A DNA stretch of 9,899 nucleotides from Nostoc cf. edaphicum LEGE 07299 (GCF_015207245.1 NZ_JADEXF010000050.1:1-9899); one strand, 5' to 3'. Positions 1 to 7,394 are shown, counted from the stretch's first letter. Numbers and translations: made by a program. Notes: a model not told the origin generated them from the sequence alone.

Positions 1-875
1 ATATAAGTCATTTTTGGTGGTTCGATTTCTGTTTCAACTTGTTTATAGATGCTAGACCAAAAATATCTTTCTATAAATCTAGCTTTGACCTCCACATTTA
101 TCAAAGCTTCAGCAGCATTTTGTTCTCCCGTTAGCTCAAGGGCACATCTATCTGCTTCATATTCATCCATCCGTGCCAACACAAAAGAATAGGCATTAAA
201 AAACGGGCTGTACCATGTCAAAAATCGTTCAAACATTAACGACGATACTTCATTTCCACCTTGTCCTAGCCCTTTAATAATGCGATACCATGTTTCGCGT
301 TGGCGATAAATCCAACCACTAAAACGGCTGTGATTTCCTGATAAATGTCCTAGTTCATGAGCTAAAACAGCACGAAATTGTTCGGGTGGGAGTGCTAGCA
401 TGAGTGGTAGACCTACAATTAAGTAATTTTGCTGCCATCCCAGCAAACCTAAGCGTGGTCTTTGGACAACCCCTGCATTAAAATCGTTGGTCAGCAAGAT
501 GTGGTGAAACCGTGGAGCTTGCAGTTTTGATGAGATTTCGTTAGTTAAAGAATAGAGATTGGGTACATCCTTGGGTTGCAGTGGTAAACCTGTAGGTGGG
601 GGAAAAGAAACCCAAAGCGATCGCACTAGCACCAATGCGATCGCCAGCAAAAACAGAACACCTTTCACAGATGAGGCATTAACTGACTGAGCGTTAAGCA
701 TCAAAAAGATAATACCTACCAGCAGAGTCAACGTTACAGCTAGAACCAAAAATATATATGCGTAGCCCAAAGTAGCCAAAAAAGCAACGTGCAATTTATA
801 AAGATGCGGTTGTTTGTTAGCAAAAACTTCTAACTTCTGAATTAGCTTATCAAAACGCTCTTGATTGAAAGCCAT
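1..875 (-). CDS. M48-family membrane-anchored zinc metalloprotease (3' end cut off by window edge)
   Basis: Reading leftward from the ATG at 873-875, the frame stays open for 291 codons to the window edge, so the C-terminus is missing. The zinc-protease signature HELGH is at residues 173-177 (His173 and His177 zinc ligands, Glu174 catalytic base). The third ligand is probably Glu240 in the downstream EYEAD motif. This arrangement is that of M48 (Ste24/HtpX-like) peptidases, which cleave membrane or misfolded proteins. Two strongly hydrophobic stretches, about residues 31-60 and 70-90, precede the catalytic domain and predict membrane anchoring; sidedness cannot be read from the sequence. A GAGG lies about 13 nt upstream of the ATG as a weak ribosome site. 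The gene is divergent from ndhH and shares its 330-bp upstream region. Its substrate is unknown. Family assignment is firm; the subfamily is not. Confidence 0.88.
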   Translation of the reverse strand, partial: MAFNQERFDKLIQKLEVFANKQPHLYKLHVAFLATLGYAYIFLVLAVTLTLLVGIIFLMLNAQSVNASSVKGVLFLLAIALVLVRSLWVSFPPPTGLPLQPKDVPNLYSLTNEISSKLQAPRFHHILLTNDFNAGVVQRPRLGLLGWQQNYLIVGLPLMLALPPEQFRAVLAHELGHLSGNHSRFSGWIYRQRETWYRIIKGLGQGGNEVSSLMFERFLTWYSPFFNAYSFVLARMDEYEADRCALELTGEQNAAEALINVEVKARFIERYFWSSIYKQVETEIEPPKMTY

Positions 876-1205
876 AAATATGTATCAGCCTCATAAAACT
901 GTAATATAGCTGACACAATATCTCTATAGCTTACGTAGAAACTCAGAAGTTAATAGTCATCATTGAGAAAACGCATTTTCTTTCACCCCGCCCTCCCAGC
1001 ACTATGAGATAAAAAAATTCGATGGCTTAATTAAGTGCATATCGAGCTTCCATATAATAGTTGAAGAAGTGCAACAAAATTAAACATCAAATCAAATCTC
1101 TCTTCCCACAACCCTTACTTTGGCTTGACAAACAAGATAAATTGGGTCTAGTTGGCATCTGCGCGGTTGAATTCAATATTTTCACGAACGGAGAACACGA
1201 AATCT
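876..1205. other. Divergent intergenic region between the protease gene and ndhH
   Basis: This 330-bp gap separates two divergently transcribed genes and must hold both promoters. On the plus strand I see one reasonable promoter (listed separately). On the minus strand a TATATT-like box lies about 30 nt upstream of the protease ATG without a convincing -35 partner. No coding ORF, tRNA or strong hairpin was found. An upstream in-frame TTG at 1152 could extend ndhH, but the extension does not resemble NdhH. Confidence 0.6.
1125..1152 (+). promoter_or_regulatory. Candidate sigma70-type promoter for ndhH
   Basis: A perfect TTGACA at 1125-1130 is followed after 16 bp by TCTAGT at 1147-1152 (4 of 6 matches to TATAAT). 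It lies about 55 bp upstream of the ndhH ATG. This is a motif match only; the -10 is imperfect and no transcription start is known. Confidence 0.4.
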
Positions 1206-2390
1206 ATGACCAGACTAGAAACCCGCACTGAACCTATGGTGCTAAACATGGGGCCACACCACCCCTCGATGCACGGGGTTCTGCGGCTAATCATGACTCT
1301 GGATGGCGAGGATGTTGTTGACTGTGAACCGGTCATCGGCTACCTGCATCGAGGAATGGAAAAAATTGCTGAGAACCGCACTAATGTAATGTACGTCCCT
1401 TACGTTAGTCGCTGGGACTACGCGGCGGGAATGTTCAACGAAGCTGTCACTGTCAACGCCCCAGAAAAGCTTGCAGGTGTCGCTGTCCCCAAACGCGCTA
1501 GCTACATCCGCGTCATCATGCTGGAGTTGAACCGCATTGCTAACCACTTGCTATGGTTTGGCCCCTTCCTAGCTGACGTAGGCGCACAAACTCCCTTCTT
1601 CTACCAGTTTCGGGAACGGGAGATGATTTATGATTTGTGGGAAGCTGCCACAGGTTATCGGATGGTGAATAACAACTACTTCCGCGTTGGTGGAGTAGCA
1701 GCCGATTTACCTTACGGTTGGGTAGATAAGTGTCTGGAATTCTGTGACTACTTATTGCCCAAAGTTGATGAGTACGAACGCTTAGTAACCGATAACCCTA
1801 TCTTCCGGCGACGTGTTGAGGGTATTGGGACTATCACCCGTGAAGAAGCAATCAACTGGGGACTTTCTGGCCCAATGTTACGCGCATCTGGTGTGCAATG
1901 GGATTTGCGGAAAGTTGACCATTACGAATGCTACGACGATTTCGACTGGGATGTGCAGTGGGAAACCGCCGGTGATTGCTTTGCTCGTTACGTAGTGCGG
2001 ATGCGGGAAATGCGCGAATCTGTCAAGATTATTCGCCAAGCAATCAAAGGACTTCCTGGCGGCCCTTACGAAAATCTGGAAGCCAAGCGTTTAGCCGCAG
2101 GTAAAAAATCCGAGTGGGACGCATTTGATTACCAATTCATCGGCAAAAAAGTTTCCCCCACTTTCAAGATGCCCAAGGGTGAAATCTACGCTCGTGTAGA
2201 AAGTGGCAAAGGTGAATTGGGAATTTATTTGGTTGGGGATGATAATGTCTTTCCTGCACGTTGGAAGATTCGCGCCGCAGATTTCAACAATCTCCAGATT
2301 GTCCCACATTTACTACGCGGGATGAAGGTTGCAGATATTGTGGTGATTCTCGGCAGTGTTGACGTAATTATGGGATCTGTGGATAGGTAG
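1206..2390 (+). CDS. ndhH: NAD(P)H-quinone oxidoreductase subunit H (NDH-1, 49-kDa type)
   Basis: The 394-residue protein is recognisable end to end as cyanobacterial/chloroplast NdhH, beginning [10 protein letters not shown] and ending [14 protein letters not shown]. It is a subunit of the peripheral arm of NDH-1 and forms part of the plastoquinone pocket at the membrane junction. The complex serves respiration, cyclic electron flow around photosystem I and CO2 uptake. By analogy with complex I, the quinone-site residues should be His23 in the HPSMHG motif and Tyr72 in RWDY; both are present. The ATG at 1206 is chosen over an in-frame TTG 54 bp upstream because known NdhH proteins begin here and the total length matches the family. 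A GGAG at 1190-1193 is a weak, distant ribosome site. The gene stands alone, with its own terminator downstream. No defects were seen. Confidence 0.97.
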   Translation: MTRLETRTEPMVLNMGPHHPSMHGVLRLIMTLDGEDVVDCEPVIGYLHRGMEKIAENRTNVMYVPYVSRWDYAAGMFNEAVTVNAPEKLAGVAVPKRASYIRVIMLELNRIANHLLWFGPFLADVGAQTPFFYQFREREMIYDLWEAATGYRMVNNNYFRVGGVAADLPYGWVDKCLEFCDYLLPKVDEYERLVTDNPIFRRRVEGIGTITREEAINWGLSGPMLRASGVQWDLRKVDHYECYDDFDWDVQWETAGDCFARYVVRMREMRESVKIIRQAIKGLPGGPYENLEAKRLAAGKKSEWDAFDYQFIGKKVSPTFKMPKGEIYARVESGKGELGIYLVGDDNVFPARWKIRAADFNNLQIVPHLLRGMKVADIVVILGSVDVIMGSVDR

Positions 2391-2416
2391 AGTAAATATC
2401 TATCTCAGTAATTTTT

Positions 2417-2454
2417 AGAGCAGTTGTATTACAGTGCAACTGCTCTATTTTTTT
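2417..2454 (+). terminator. Intrinsic terminator of ndhH
   Basis: A perfect 10-bp inverted repeat (2417-2426 with 2437-2446, arm AGAGCAGTTG) with a 10-nt loop is followed by ATTTTTTT. It starts 26 bp after the ndhH stop. There is no T-run on the opposite strand, so it should act on plus-strand transcripts only. Confidence 0.85.
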
Positions 2455-2709
2455 GATTCTTCAGTAGTTAGGTGATTTCTGACAAAGAATCTACCCAGGT
2501 TGACGAGTTTCGACACTTCGACTACGCTCAGTGCATCGCTTCGCTCAACTCTCGATTCTTTAGTTGGTTGAGCGAAGTCGAAACCAACGGCAGCGGTAGA
2601 TTTATTTACGGAAATTGCCTTAACTGTGTCACTAATCGATCAGACGCGCTTACCAAACGAATATACATTGCTGAAGATTTGCAAACCTGTCATTTTAGTC
2701 TACTGAAAG
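2455..2709. other. Convergent intergenic region between ndhH and the catalase-related gene
   Basis: About 255 bp separate the ndhH terminator from the 3' end of the minus-strand catalase-related gene. The left half holds an inverted-repeat element at 2507-2585 (listed separately). The right half shows nothing I can name. No clear intrinsic terminator for the minus-strand gene was found; the repeat hairpin may serve instead. A plus-strand reading frame of 87 codons crosses this interval but runs through the repeat and overlaps the neighbouring gene, so it is not called. Confidence 0.5.
2507..2585. repeat. Cyanobacterial short inverted-repeat element
   Basis: The outer arms GTTTCGAC (2507-2514) and GTCGAAAC (2577-2584) enclose an inner perfect 11-bp stem CTTCGCTCAAC (2539-2549) with GTTGAGCGAAG (2567-2577). 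The segment at 2515-2530 (CTTCGACTACGCTCAG, starting one base in) resembles the interspersed repeats common between genes in Nostoc-type genomes. Membership of a family is from memory and needs a genome-wide search. Confidence 0.6.
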
Positions 2710-3891
2710 TCAGACAGTTGGTTCCTGGTATTTGACTCCTCGTTTTTGATGACGGTCATTAGCAACGATAGGATAAACAATGCTGCGTAACCGATTGATC
2801 GCACCGACAGGACGATGCACTGCTAGTCCATTCCCCGGAGAAAAACTGAGATTTTCCTCAAAGTCATTTTCTCTGGCCGAACTAATCTTCTGATGCTTAA
2901 CTCTTAAGCGACCAACTGTAATGAAGGGTGATTCCTTTTCATTCCAAACAATGGTAGTATCATCAATAGACATTTTTGGGCTAGTTTGAAATTGAATTTG
3001 AAAGTCCCAACAATATTCAGCATTAAGGTTGGCTAAAGCTTTAATAATATCCTCTCGGTAGTAGTTGTCCTCTGAACCTGAAGCTTTGGCACGCTGAAGT
3101 TCACTTTTTGGTCTAGATTCCAGAGGAAGTTGTTGATGAGGTGGTTGAGGGGAAACCGGAGTAAATCCATATTTAATCACAACCGGATATTCTACAGGAA
3201 CTCGACCTGGTTGGGATGGATCAAAATCAGATTTCAGTCCCAAGGAATATGCTGAAGCACTCCAATAGCGTTCTGTAAGCAAGCTCTTGGGAAAACGTTT
3301 GAAACTGTTTTCTAGAAGTGAGATTTCATAGGGATGCAACATTTTCCATAAAAGTATGAACGGTATAAGTAACGGAGATAGCTTTGCTCGATAAACCTGC
3401 AAAAAAAAGCTGTGGAAGTCTTTGATGGTTCTAACAAAAAAGAATTCGGTATTGTGGGTAATAATATCTTGGGTTTTTAACTCGTGACTTTGCGGTAATC
3501 GTTCTCCTTCTACGTCGATCACTTTTACGGACATGGAGCGTGTATCACCTTCATAATCATTCTTTACTGAAAACGCACCATTTGCAAATCGTAGCCAAAC
3601 CGGATATTGCTTGGGTTTGGCAAATAAACCTTGTTTTAGGGAAATGGCTTGCAGTTGAGCTTCAGTTAATGAGGCGCGTTTGCTCAATTCCTGCTTAATT
3701 GCTGCTTCATCAAAGTCAAAGATTTCTAGAGTACCTTGAACAGCAGCGTTAGTTTTAGAGTGAGTATCTCTCTTTGCAGTTGGTTTCTTCTTACCTCCGT
3801 AAAGATTGTCCATGTTTTTTTTAACTAGCTCACTCATGAGAGCGCAATATTTGGTTTCATCTTTTTCTGGGTATTCGGTAAAAAGTTTCAT
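2710..3891 (-). CDS. Catalase-related haem protein, probable fatty-acid hydroperoxide lyase
   Basis: The 393-residue protein starts at an ATG and has the layout of a small catalase-fold protein lacking the C-terminal extensions of true catalases. The likely distal His is His44 in RDTH. The RFANG...DTRSMSVKV stretch (101-124) matches the catalase core. The likely distal Asn is Asn147 in HNTEFFF, and the likely haem-ligating Tyr is Tyr215 in SASAYSLG. The end resembles the catalase-like signature with HRPVGAINRLR (359-369). Relatives of this size act on fatty-acid hydroperoxides rather than H2O2. In Nostoc punctiforme a catalase-related protein encoded next to a cyclooxygenase-like enzyme was described as a specific 10S-hydroperoxide lyase, and the same pairing is seen here (180 bp downstream of the dioxygenase). 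No signal peptide is visible, so it should be cytosolic. No good ribosome site was seen. Allene oxide synthase or another hydroperoxide isomerase is the main alternative. Confidence 0.8.
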   Translation of the reverse strand: MKLFTEYPEKDETKYCALMSELVKKNMDNLYGGKKKPTAKRDTHSKTNAAVQGTLEIFDFDEAAIKQELSKRASLTEAQLQAISLKQGLFAKPKQYPVWLRFANGAFSVKNDYEGDTRSMSVKVIDVEGERLPQSHELKTQDIITHNTEFFFVRTIKDFHSFFLQVYRAKLSPLLIPFILLWKMLHPYEISLLENSFKRFPKSLLTERYWSASAYSLGLKSDFDPSQPGRVPVEYPVVIKYGFTPVSPQPPHQQLPLESRPKSELQRAKASGSEDNYYREDIIKALANLNAEYCWDFQIQFQTSPKMSIDDTTIVWNEKESPFITVGRLRVKHQKISSARENDFEENLSFSPGNGLAVHRPVGAINRLRSIVYPIVANDRHQKRGVKYQEPTV

Positions 3892-3904
3892 TTTTGAAAA
3901 GTAG

Positions 3905-3920
3905 GATTAATTAATTAATC
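3905..3920. promoter_or_regulatory. Perfect 16-bp palindrome upstream of the catalase-related gene
   Basis: GATTAATTAATTAATC reads identically on both strands and lies 14-29 bp upstream of the ATG at 3891, where a promoter or operator would sit. It could bind a dimeric regulator or simply be an AT-rich spacer; the sequence alone cannot decide. Confidence 0.3.
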
Positions 3921-4000
3921 AATTGAGTTTATTTATTGTCCAGTCAGCTTCCAGTGACAGAGTGAGAAGAGTATTATTAAGAGCGATCGCTCCACCATAC

Positions 4001-4036
4001 AAGACGCTACGCATAGCTTGCTTAATAGTAGGGGTA
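4001..4036. repeat. Degenerate interspersed repeat (GACGCTACGCRTAGCTTGC type) beside HIP1 sites
   Basis: The core GACGCTACGCATAGCTTGCTT (imperfect palindrome GCTACGC/GCATAGC), followed by AGTAGGGGTA, resembles a repeat frequently seen between Nostoc genes, here decayed. It lies in the 180-bp gap between the dioxygenase and catalase-related genes, together with two HIP1 octamers; the one at 3983 is inside a perfect 12-bp palindrome at 3981-3992. Family membership is from memory. Confidence 0.45.
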
Positions 4037-4071
4037 AAGCGATCGCACTAAAAGCCAATGGAGAATATCAC

Positions 4072-5700
4072 TTAAAGGTCAAAGGTAACTTTGTACTTTT
4101 TGCCTGATGGCGGAACGTTGCGATTAACTAAATCTGAGACTGTGTTGGTATTTTGAATTATTTCCCAACCCACAGGAGAAAAAGTCTGTTTATTGAAGAT
4201 TTTGGGTGATAATAAAGGATTAGTTAGCGCTTGAGAAAAAGCATCAATCCCAATTAAGCGTGCTACTAGGGAAGGAATAGTTGAATTTTTCCGCCCATCC
4301 TCGGCGTAAAGTCCCACAAAGAATTCAATATTATCAACATGACCATATAATTCTTTGAGTTTCTCTTGAACAAATTCATCACCGCTAATTTGCTCAAATC
4401 TCGTCACTCTGGGGAAACCACACAATTGACGATAATCGTTGTAGCTTGCTAATTGCAGTTGCCGTCCTAGTTTAATCGCGGGTAACTCGGTTAACTCAAC
4501 CAATATATCAGGCGTGTTGAATAAACCGATTTTTGTACCTGCTTGGGAACAAGTTTCCTCCATCAATGCCCCCAAACCTTGATCGATGAACATCTTGTTG
4601 TTCCAGAGAGATGCAGCAATATGGGTTGGTTTACCGTTATATTTAAAGGTTTCTGGAATCGCACTATGCCAGCGATAAACAAAGTCAAACTCAATTGCCA
4701 TGTAATTGGGACGATGCCAACTTTCCTTAGTAAAAGCTTCAGGATCGGCAAACAACTTAAAGTGATAAGGAGTTATGTGGTTAATGTACTCCTCCATAAT
4801 GATTTTGAGAATAATCGCCATGAGAATATTTCTCGCGGTTTGGAAGAGGCGTTCATCATCCCAATCTGGATAATTACTTGCTAATTCATCACAAAGACGA
4901 TTATGCTCCCGGAAACATAGAGTATTGAGCATGACATAGCCAATTTGCACATTTGCTCGTTCTACTCCCATCGCAAACAGATATTGTTTTTTTTCTACGG
5001 GCTGTCTTTTTTCATCATTGACAGGTTCATAAAGACCCTCAAATTGATCGTCAACTTTACCCTGCGCTGGATCGGCATAATAAAACAAGGGATACTCTTC
5101 TTCTACGCCATCTTGGCGCTTGAGTTTTTGAGATTTGAGTTTACCTCCTTTAAAGCTTCTTAAAAGGTGTGTTTGTTTTCTGGTTAAACCATAAACATTA
5201 CACAAATCAATCTCATGGTTGGAAGTATTTTTTAATTTATTATAGTGATCGAGGCGGAGAAAACTATCAGTAAACCACTGCACCCAATAGGGAAACAGCA
5301 TAGTTGATTTGGTAGAATAAATGGTTTTACCATCTCTTTTACGAAATAAGATAGCTAGGTCTTCAACCTTTGGTAAATTCCCCTCAGCGTTTAACTTGGG
5401 ATCGGGTGGTAGATGCCTTCCTGTATAAGTGCGATCGTTGAGTGATTCCCAGGAAGTATAGGCATCAGTTTTCTTAGGAATTTTAGTATCAGGAATATAC
5501 TCATCTAGAGTCATCATACTGTAGGCATTAGGACGAGTCGGAATTTTGTAGATGAGACTATTGAGTAGAGTTTTGTTAACTTTACGTTTTATAGATTCGT
5601 TACTTTGGATAAGTTGCCAAAGCCCTTTAAAGTTAGTTAAAACTAATGTTTGAATTTTATTGTTTAAACCGTCTCTAGATGTGTCTCTTTTACCAGCCAT
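4072..5700 (-). CDS. Cyclooxygenase-like haem fatty-acid dioxygenase (linoleate 10S-dioxygenase type)
   Basis: The 542-residue protein aligns along nearly its whole length with animal prostaglandin H synthase. Matches include SWESLNDRTYTGRHLPP (83-99), the helix REHNRLCDEL (264-273), DERLFQTARNIL (282-293) and EEYINHITPYHFKL (303-316). YRWH (342-345) supplies the catalytic Tyr342 and proximal haem ligand His345, and a NPLLSP motif follows near 494-499. It lacks the EGF domain and signal peptide, so it should be intracellular. In Nostoc punctiforme such a protein was described as a linoleate/oleate 10S-dioxygenase working with the adjacent catalase-related lyase, so 10S-hydroperoxide formation is the best guess. 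Gln141 is kept, but the distal His position is Asp145 (QWFTD). The ATG at 5700 is preferred, with AGGT at 5708-5711 on the complement; an in-frame TTG at 5766 would add 22 residues and has no support. Confidence 0.88.
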   Translation of the reverse strand: MAGKRDTSRDGLNNKIQTLVLTNFKGLWQLIQSNESIKRKVNKTLLNSLIYKIPTRPNAYSMMTLDEYIPDTKIPKKTDAYTSWESLNDRTYTGRHLPPDPKLNAEGNLPKVEDLAILFRKRDGKTIYSTKSTMLFPYWVQWFTDSFLRLDHYNKLKNTSNHEIDLCNVYGLTRKQTHLLRSFKGGKLKSQKLKRQDGVEEEYPLFYYADPAQGKVDDQFEGLYEPVNDEKRQPVEKKQYLFAMGVERANVQIGYVMLNTLCFREHNRLCDELASNYPDWDDERLFQTARNILMAIILKIIMEEYINHITPYHFKLFADPEAFTKESWHRPNYMAIEFDFVYRWHSAIPETFKYNGKPTHIAASLWNNKMFIDQGLGALMEETCSQAGTKIGLFNTPDILVELTELPAIKLGRQLQLASYNDYRQLCGFPRVTRFEQISGDEFVQEKLKELYGHVDNIEFFVGLYAEDGRKNSTIPSLVARLIGIDAFSQALTNPLLSPKIFNKQTFSPVGWEIIQNTNTVSDLVNRNVPPSGKKYKVTFDL

Positions 5701-5775
5701 AATTATTACCTGTGTGTTGGTTGTACTTAAAATCTCGTACTTGTAGCGATCGCCAAGAAATATCAAAATCTCAAA

Positions 5776-6798
5776 TTAATCCAATAATTTGTCAATAATG
5801 TTTTGTAAATTTTGGGGTCGGTAGTCCTTGCGACCTTTCAAACGGTTGATTGTGCTGTCATGAATATCTTCAATGGCATCGCCTATCTCACGCAGCTTGA
5901 TTCCTGCCAATTTAAAGAATCCAGGATCGTTCTCAAACTCACATTCATAATTGGGATTAATGCCTGTGGGAATCACACTTGTATCGAAGTCAAGTCCCAA
6001 TCCTAAATCACCTATAGAATCAATCATCCACTGTAATGCAGCATCAGATAACCCGCTGTGTTCTTCAGTTCCACCGCCAACGCAACCATGTCCACCTGGA
6101 AACCACTTTTGAATCACTCGTTGGTTTTCAGCTTCAGGATGCGGTTTCATGGGAGTCACATCAAAGGATTCACGGATTTCGTCGATCGCCATTGCGTGCA
6201 GTGCATTTTGGATATCTTTGTTTAAAGTAGTGTCGTGAAATCTGTAGCGCTCATTGAGCTGGTCGTGAAACTTTTTGAAGACAGCTAACCCAGGAATACC
6301 AAGCGATCCAACCGTGTCAAAACAACCGATCAAGTTAATCGGAACGCGATCGCCGTAACTTTTACGGTATTTTACTGCTTCCTGATCCTTTGGCTTCACA
6401 CCTCCATTACGGTAAAGCTCGTAAGCTTCATGTGCTTTGGTGACATGAGGGCGATCTAAAAGGCCAGAGCAATAGATCATCCCCGCTAAACTTCTAACTG
6501 TGTAAGCACCGCGACTGAAGCCAAACAGATAGATTTCGTCACCAGGAACATAATTGAGACTAAGAAATCGGTAGCCATCTTCTATATTTCTATCGATTCC
6601 TAGTCCGGTAGCTCCCCCTAAAACCTTTTGACTCTCGGTTCCAATGCCCTCGTCATAAAATATGATTTGTGTAACCCCGTCACTGGCAATTGGTTTTACA
6701 GATTGAGCCAGCTTAACTATATTGCTTGGGTAAGGACTCGTTAACTGTTGCCACGTTCCATCACAGCAAACTACAAGACGTTTTCCAGTTTTTTTCAT
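5776..6798 (-). CDS. DUF2235 alpha/beta hydrolase, possible phospholipase
   Basis: The 340-residue protein has the DUF2235 layout: an N-terminal beta strand ending CCDGTW (11-16), the nucleophile elbow GFSRGA (93-98, Ser95), GCFDTVGSLG (158-167, Asp161), and the catalytic-His region FPGGHGCVGGG (233-243, His237) followed by LSDAALQWMI (250-259). DUF2235 includes Tle1-type phospholipases delivered by type VI secretion. I see no secretion partner or immunity gene here, and no signal peptide. It ends 75 bp before the dioxygenase ATG on the same strand, suggesting co-transcription and a possible role in freeing the fatty-acid substrate; that role is inference. The family motif is usually HSDxGGG, and here the Asp position is Cys239. 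The ATG at 6798 is chosen; a TTG at 6813 would add five residues. Neither has a strong ribosome site. Confidence 0.85.
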   Translation of the reverse strand: MKKTGKRLVVCCDGTWQQLTSPYPSNIVKLAQSVKPIASDGVTQIIFYDEGIGTESQKVLGGATGLGIDRNIEDGYRFLSLNYVPGDEIYLFGFSRGAYTVRSLAGMIYCSGLLDRPHVTKAHEAYELYRNGGVKPKDQEAVKYRKSYGDRVPINLIGCFDTVGSLGIPGLAVFKKFHDQLNERYRFHDTTLNKDIQNALHAMAIDEIRESFDVTPMKPHPEAENQRVIQKWFPGGHGCVGGGTEEHSGLSDAALQWMIDSIGDLGLGLDFDTSVIPTGINPNYECEFENDPGFFKLAGIKLREIGDAIEDIHDSTINRLKGRKDYRPQNLQNIIDKLLD

Positions 6799-6843
6799 AG
6801 TTTTATAACTCAATTAAATTGGCTTGCTCGTCGTTATGCGTAG

Positions 6844-7320
6844 TTATGAACCAGCAATTTGCTCTTGCTGGTTGTAAGCTATCAAGATAGGTCTAAACTG
6901 CTCAAAATTTTTGATGTCTACACAGGGCGTACAATCGAGCTTGGTTCTAAGTTCAGCACTGAAGGAAACAAGCTGCTCAACAAGAACCTGACGGTCGGTT
7001 AAGCAGCCTTTGATTGCTATGAGTTCTCACAGAGACCACTCATAGAGATGTCTATCTGCATCGTTCATTATTACAATTAGTTCGTTCTTGGTTCTTATGA
7101 TTTGGTTGAGAAGCTCATCTACCTTCACAACGATCAAATTCGCAATCAGGATGTTAAATGCCTCTTTGCCACCAATTATATCGATCAGTTCATTAACATA
7201 CTGCCTAACCAGACTTATAAATGTCTGATTCCAATCGTTGCGGATGTTCTCTATCTTGATATCAATATTTAGGAAAATATTCTCATCCTTCGCCGATTTG
7301 TTTTGTTCCGTCTTCACCAA
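6844..7320 (-). pseudogene. Truncated duplicate of the C-terminal part of the repeat protein, interrupted by one TGA
   Basis: The frame from 7320 (TTG, or GTG at 7317) runs 97 codons to a TGA at 7027-7029. It then continues in the same frame for 60 more codons, without another stop, to TAA at 6844. Segment 6889-7266 aligns without gaps to 7493-7870 of the upstream gene, 126 codons at about 72% identity by hand count, and the homology crosses the TGA. At that point the parent reads CTA GGA GAA and the copy CTG TGA GAA, so Gly became stop. Most substitutions are conservative (I/V/L, D/N, K/R), suggesting selection acted before the stop arose. No proper start is visible: TAG directly precedes the TTG, and the nearest ATG (7327) is out of frame. 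A functional 97-residue protein, stop read-through, or a sequencing error at one base are the alternatives. Confidence 0.72.
6849..6873 (-). terminator. Hairpin at the 3' end of the pseudogene
   Basis: A perfect 9-bp stem (AACCAGCAA 6849-6857 with TTGCTGGTT 6865-6873) with a 7-nt loop overlaps the last codons of the pseudogene frame. No T-run follows on the minus strand, so termination is uncertain. It may shape RNA upstream of the hydrolase gene. Confidence 0.25.
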
Positions 7321-7355
7321 CTACCATTTTTCTTATATTTAGATGTTTTATTCGA

Positions 7356-7394
7356 GTAGAGTGCGTTATTGCATTGCTCTAACGCAACCTCTAC
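7356..7394 (-). terminator. Strong hairpin between the repeat-protein gene and its pseudogene copy
   Basis: Arms GTAGAG-TGCGTTA (7356-7368) and TAACGCA-AC-CTCTAC (7380-7394) form 13 base pairs with a 2-nt bulge and an 11-nt loop. It lies 36 bp past the stop codon of the repeat-protein gene, where a terminator would sit, but no U-tract follows on the minus strand. It could be a rho-type or weak terminator, or an mRNA 3'-end stabiliser. Confidence 0.4.

Noticed and set aside
1152..1205. TTG-initiated N-terminal extension of ndhH
   Set aside because: The 18 extra residues do not belong to known NdhH proteins, and the region overlaps the candidate promoter.
2472..2735. Plus-strand 87-codon reading frame after ndhH
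   Set aside because: It translates an inverted-repeat element, has no ribosome site, and overlaps the 3' end of the well-supported minus-strand gene.
2710..3891. Ordinary H2O2-degrading catalase
   Set aside because: The protein is shorter than classical catalases, lacks a clear R-x-x-x-Y at the proximal Tyr, and sits next to a fatty-acid dioxygenase.
4543..5163. Plus-strand reading frames inside the dioxygenase gene
   Set aside because: They are antisense to a gene with clear homology and show no family features.
4072..5700. True prostaglandin-forming cyclooxygenase
   Set aside because: The similarity is strong, but the distal His is missing and the context matches the bacterial linoleate dioxygenase pair; nothing supports prostanoid formation.
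5776..6798. Type VI secretion effector
   Set aside because: DUF2235 proteins can be such effectors, but no VgrG, PAAR, Hcp or immunity-like gene lies nearby in the window.
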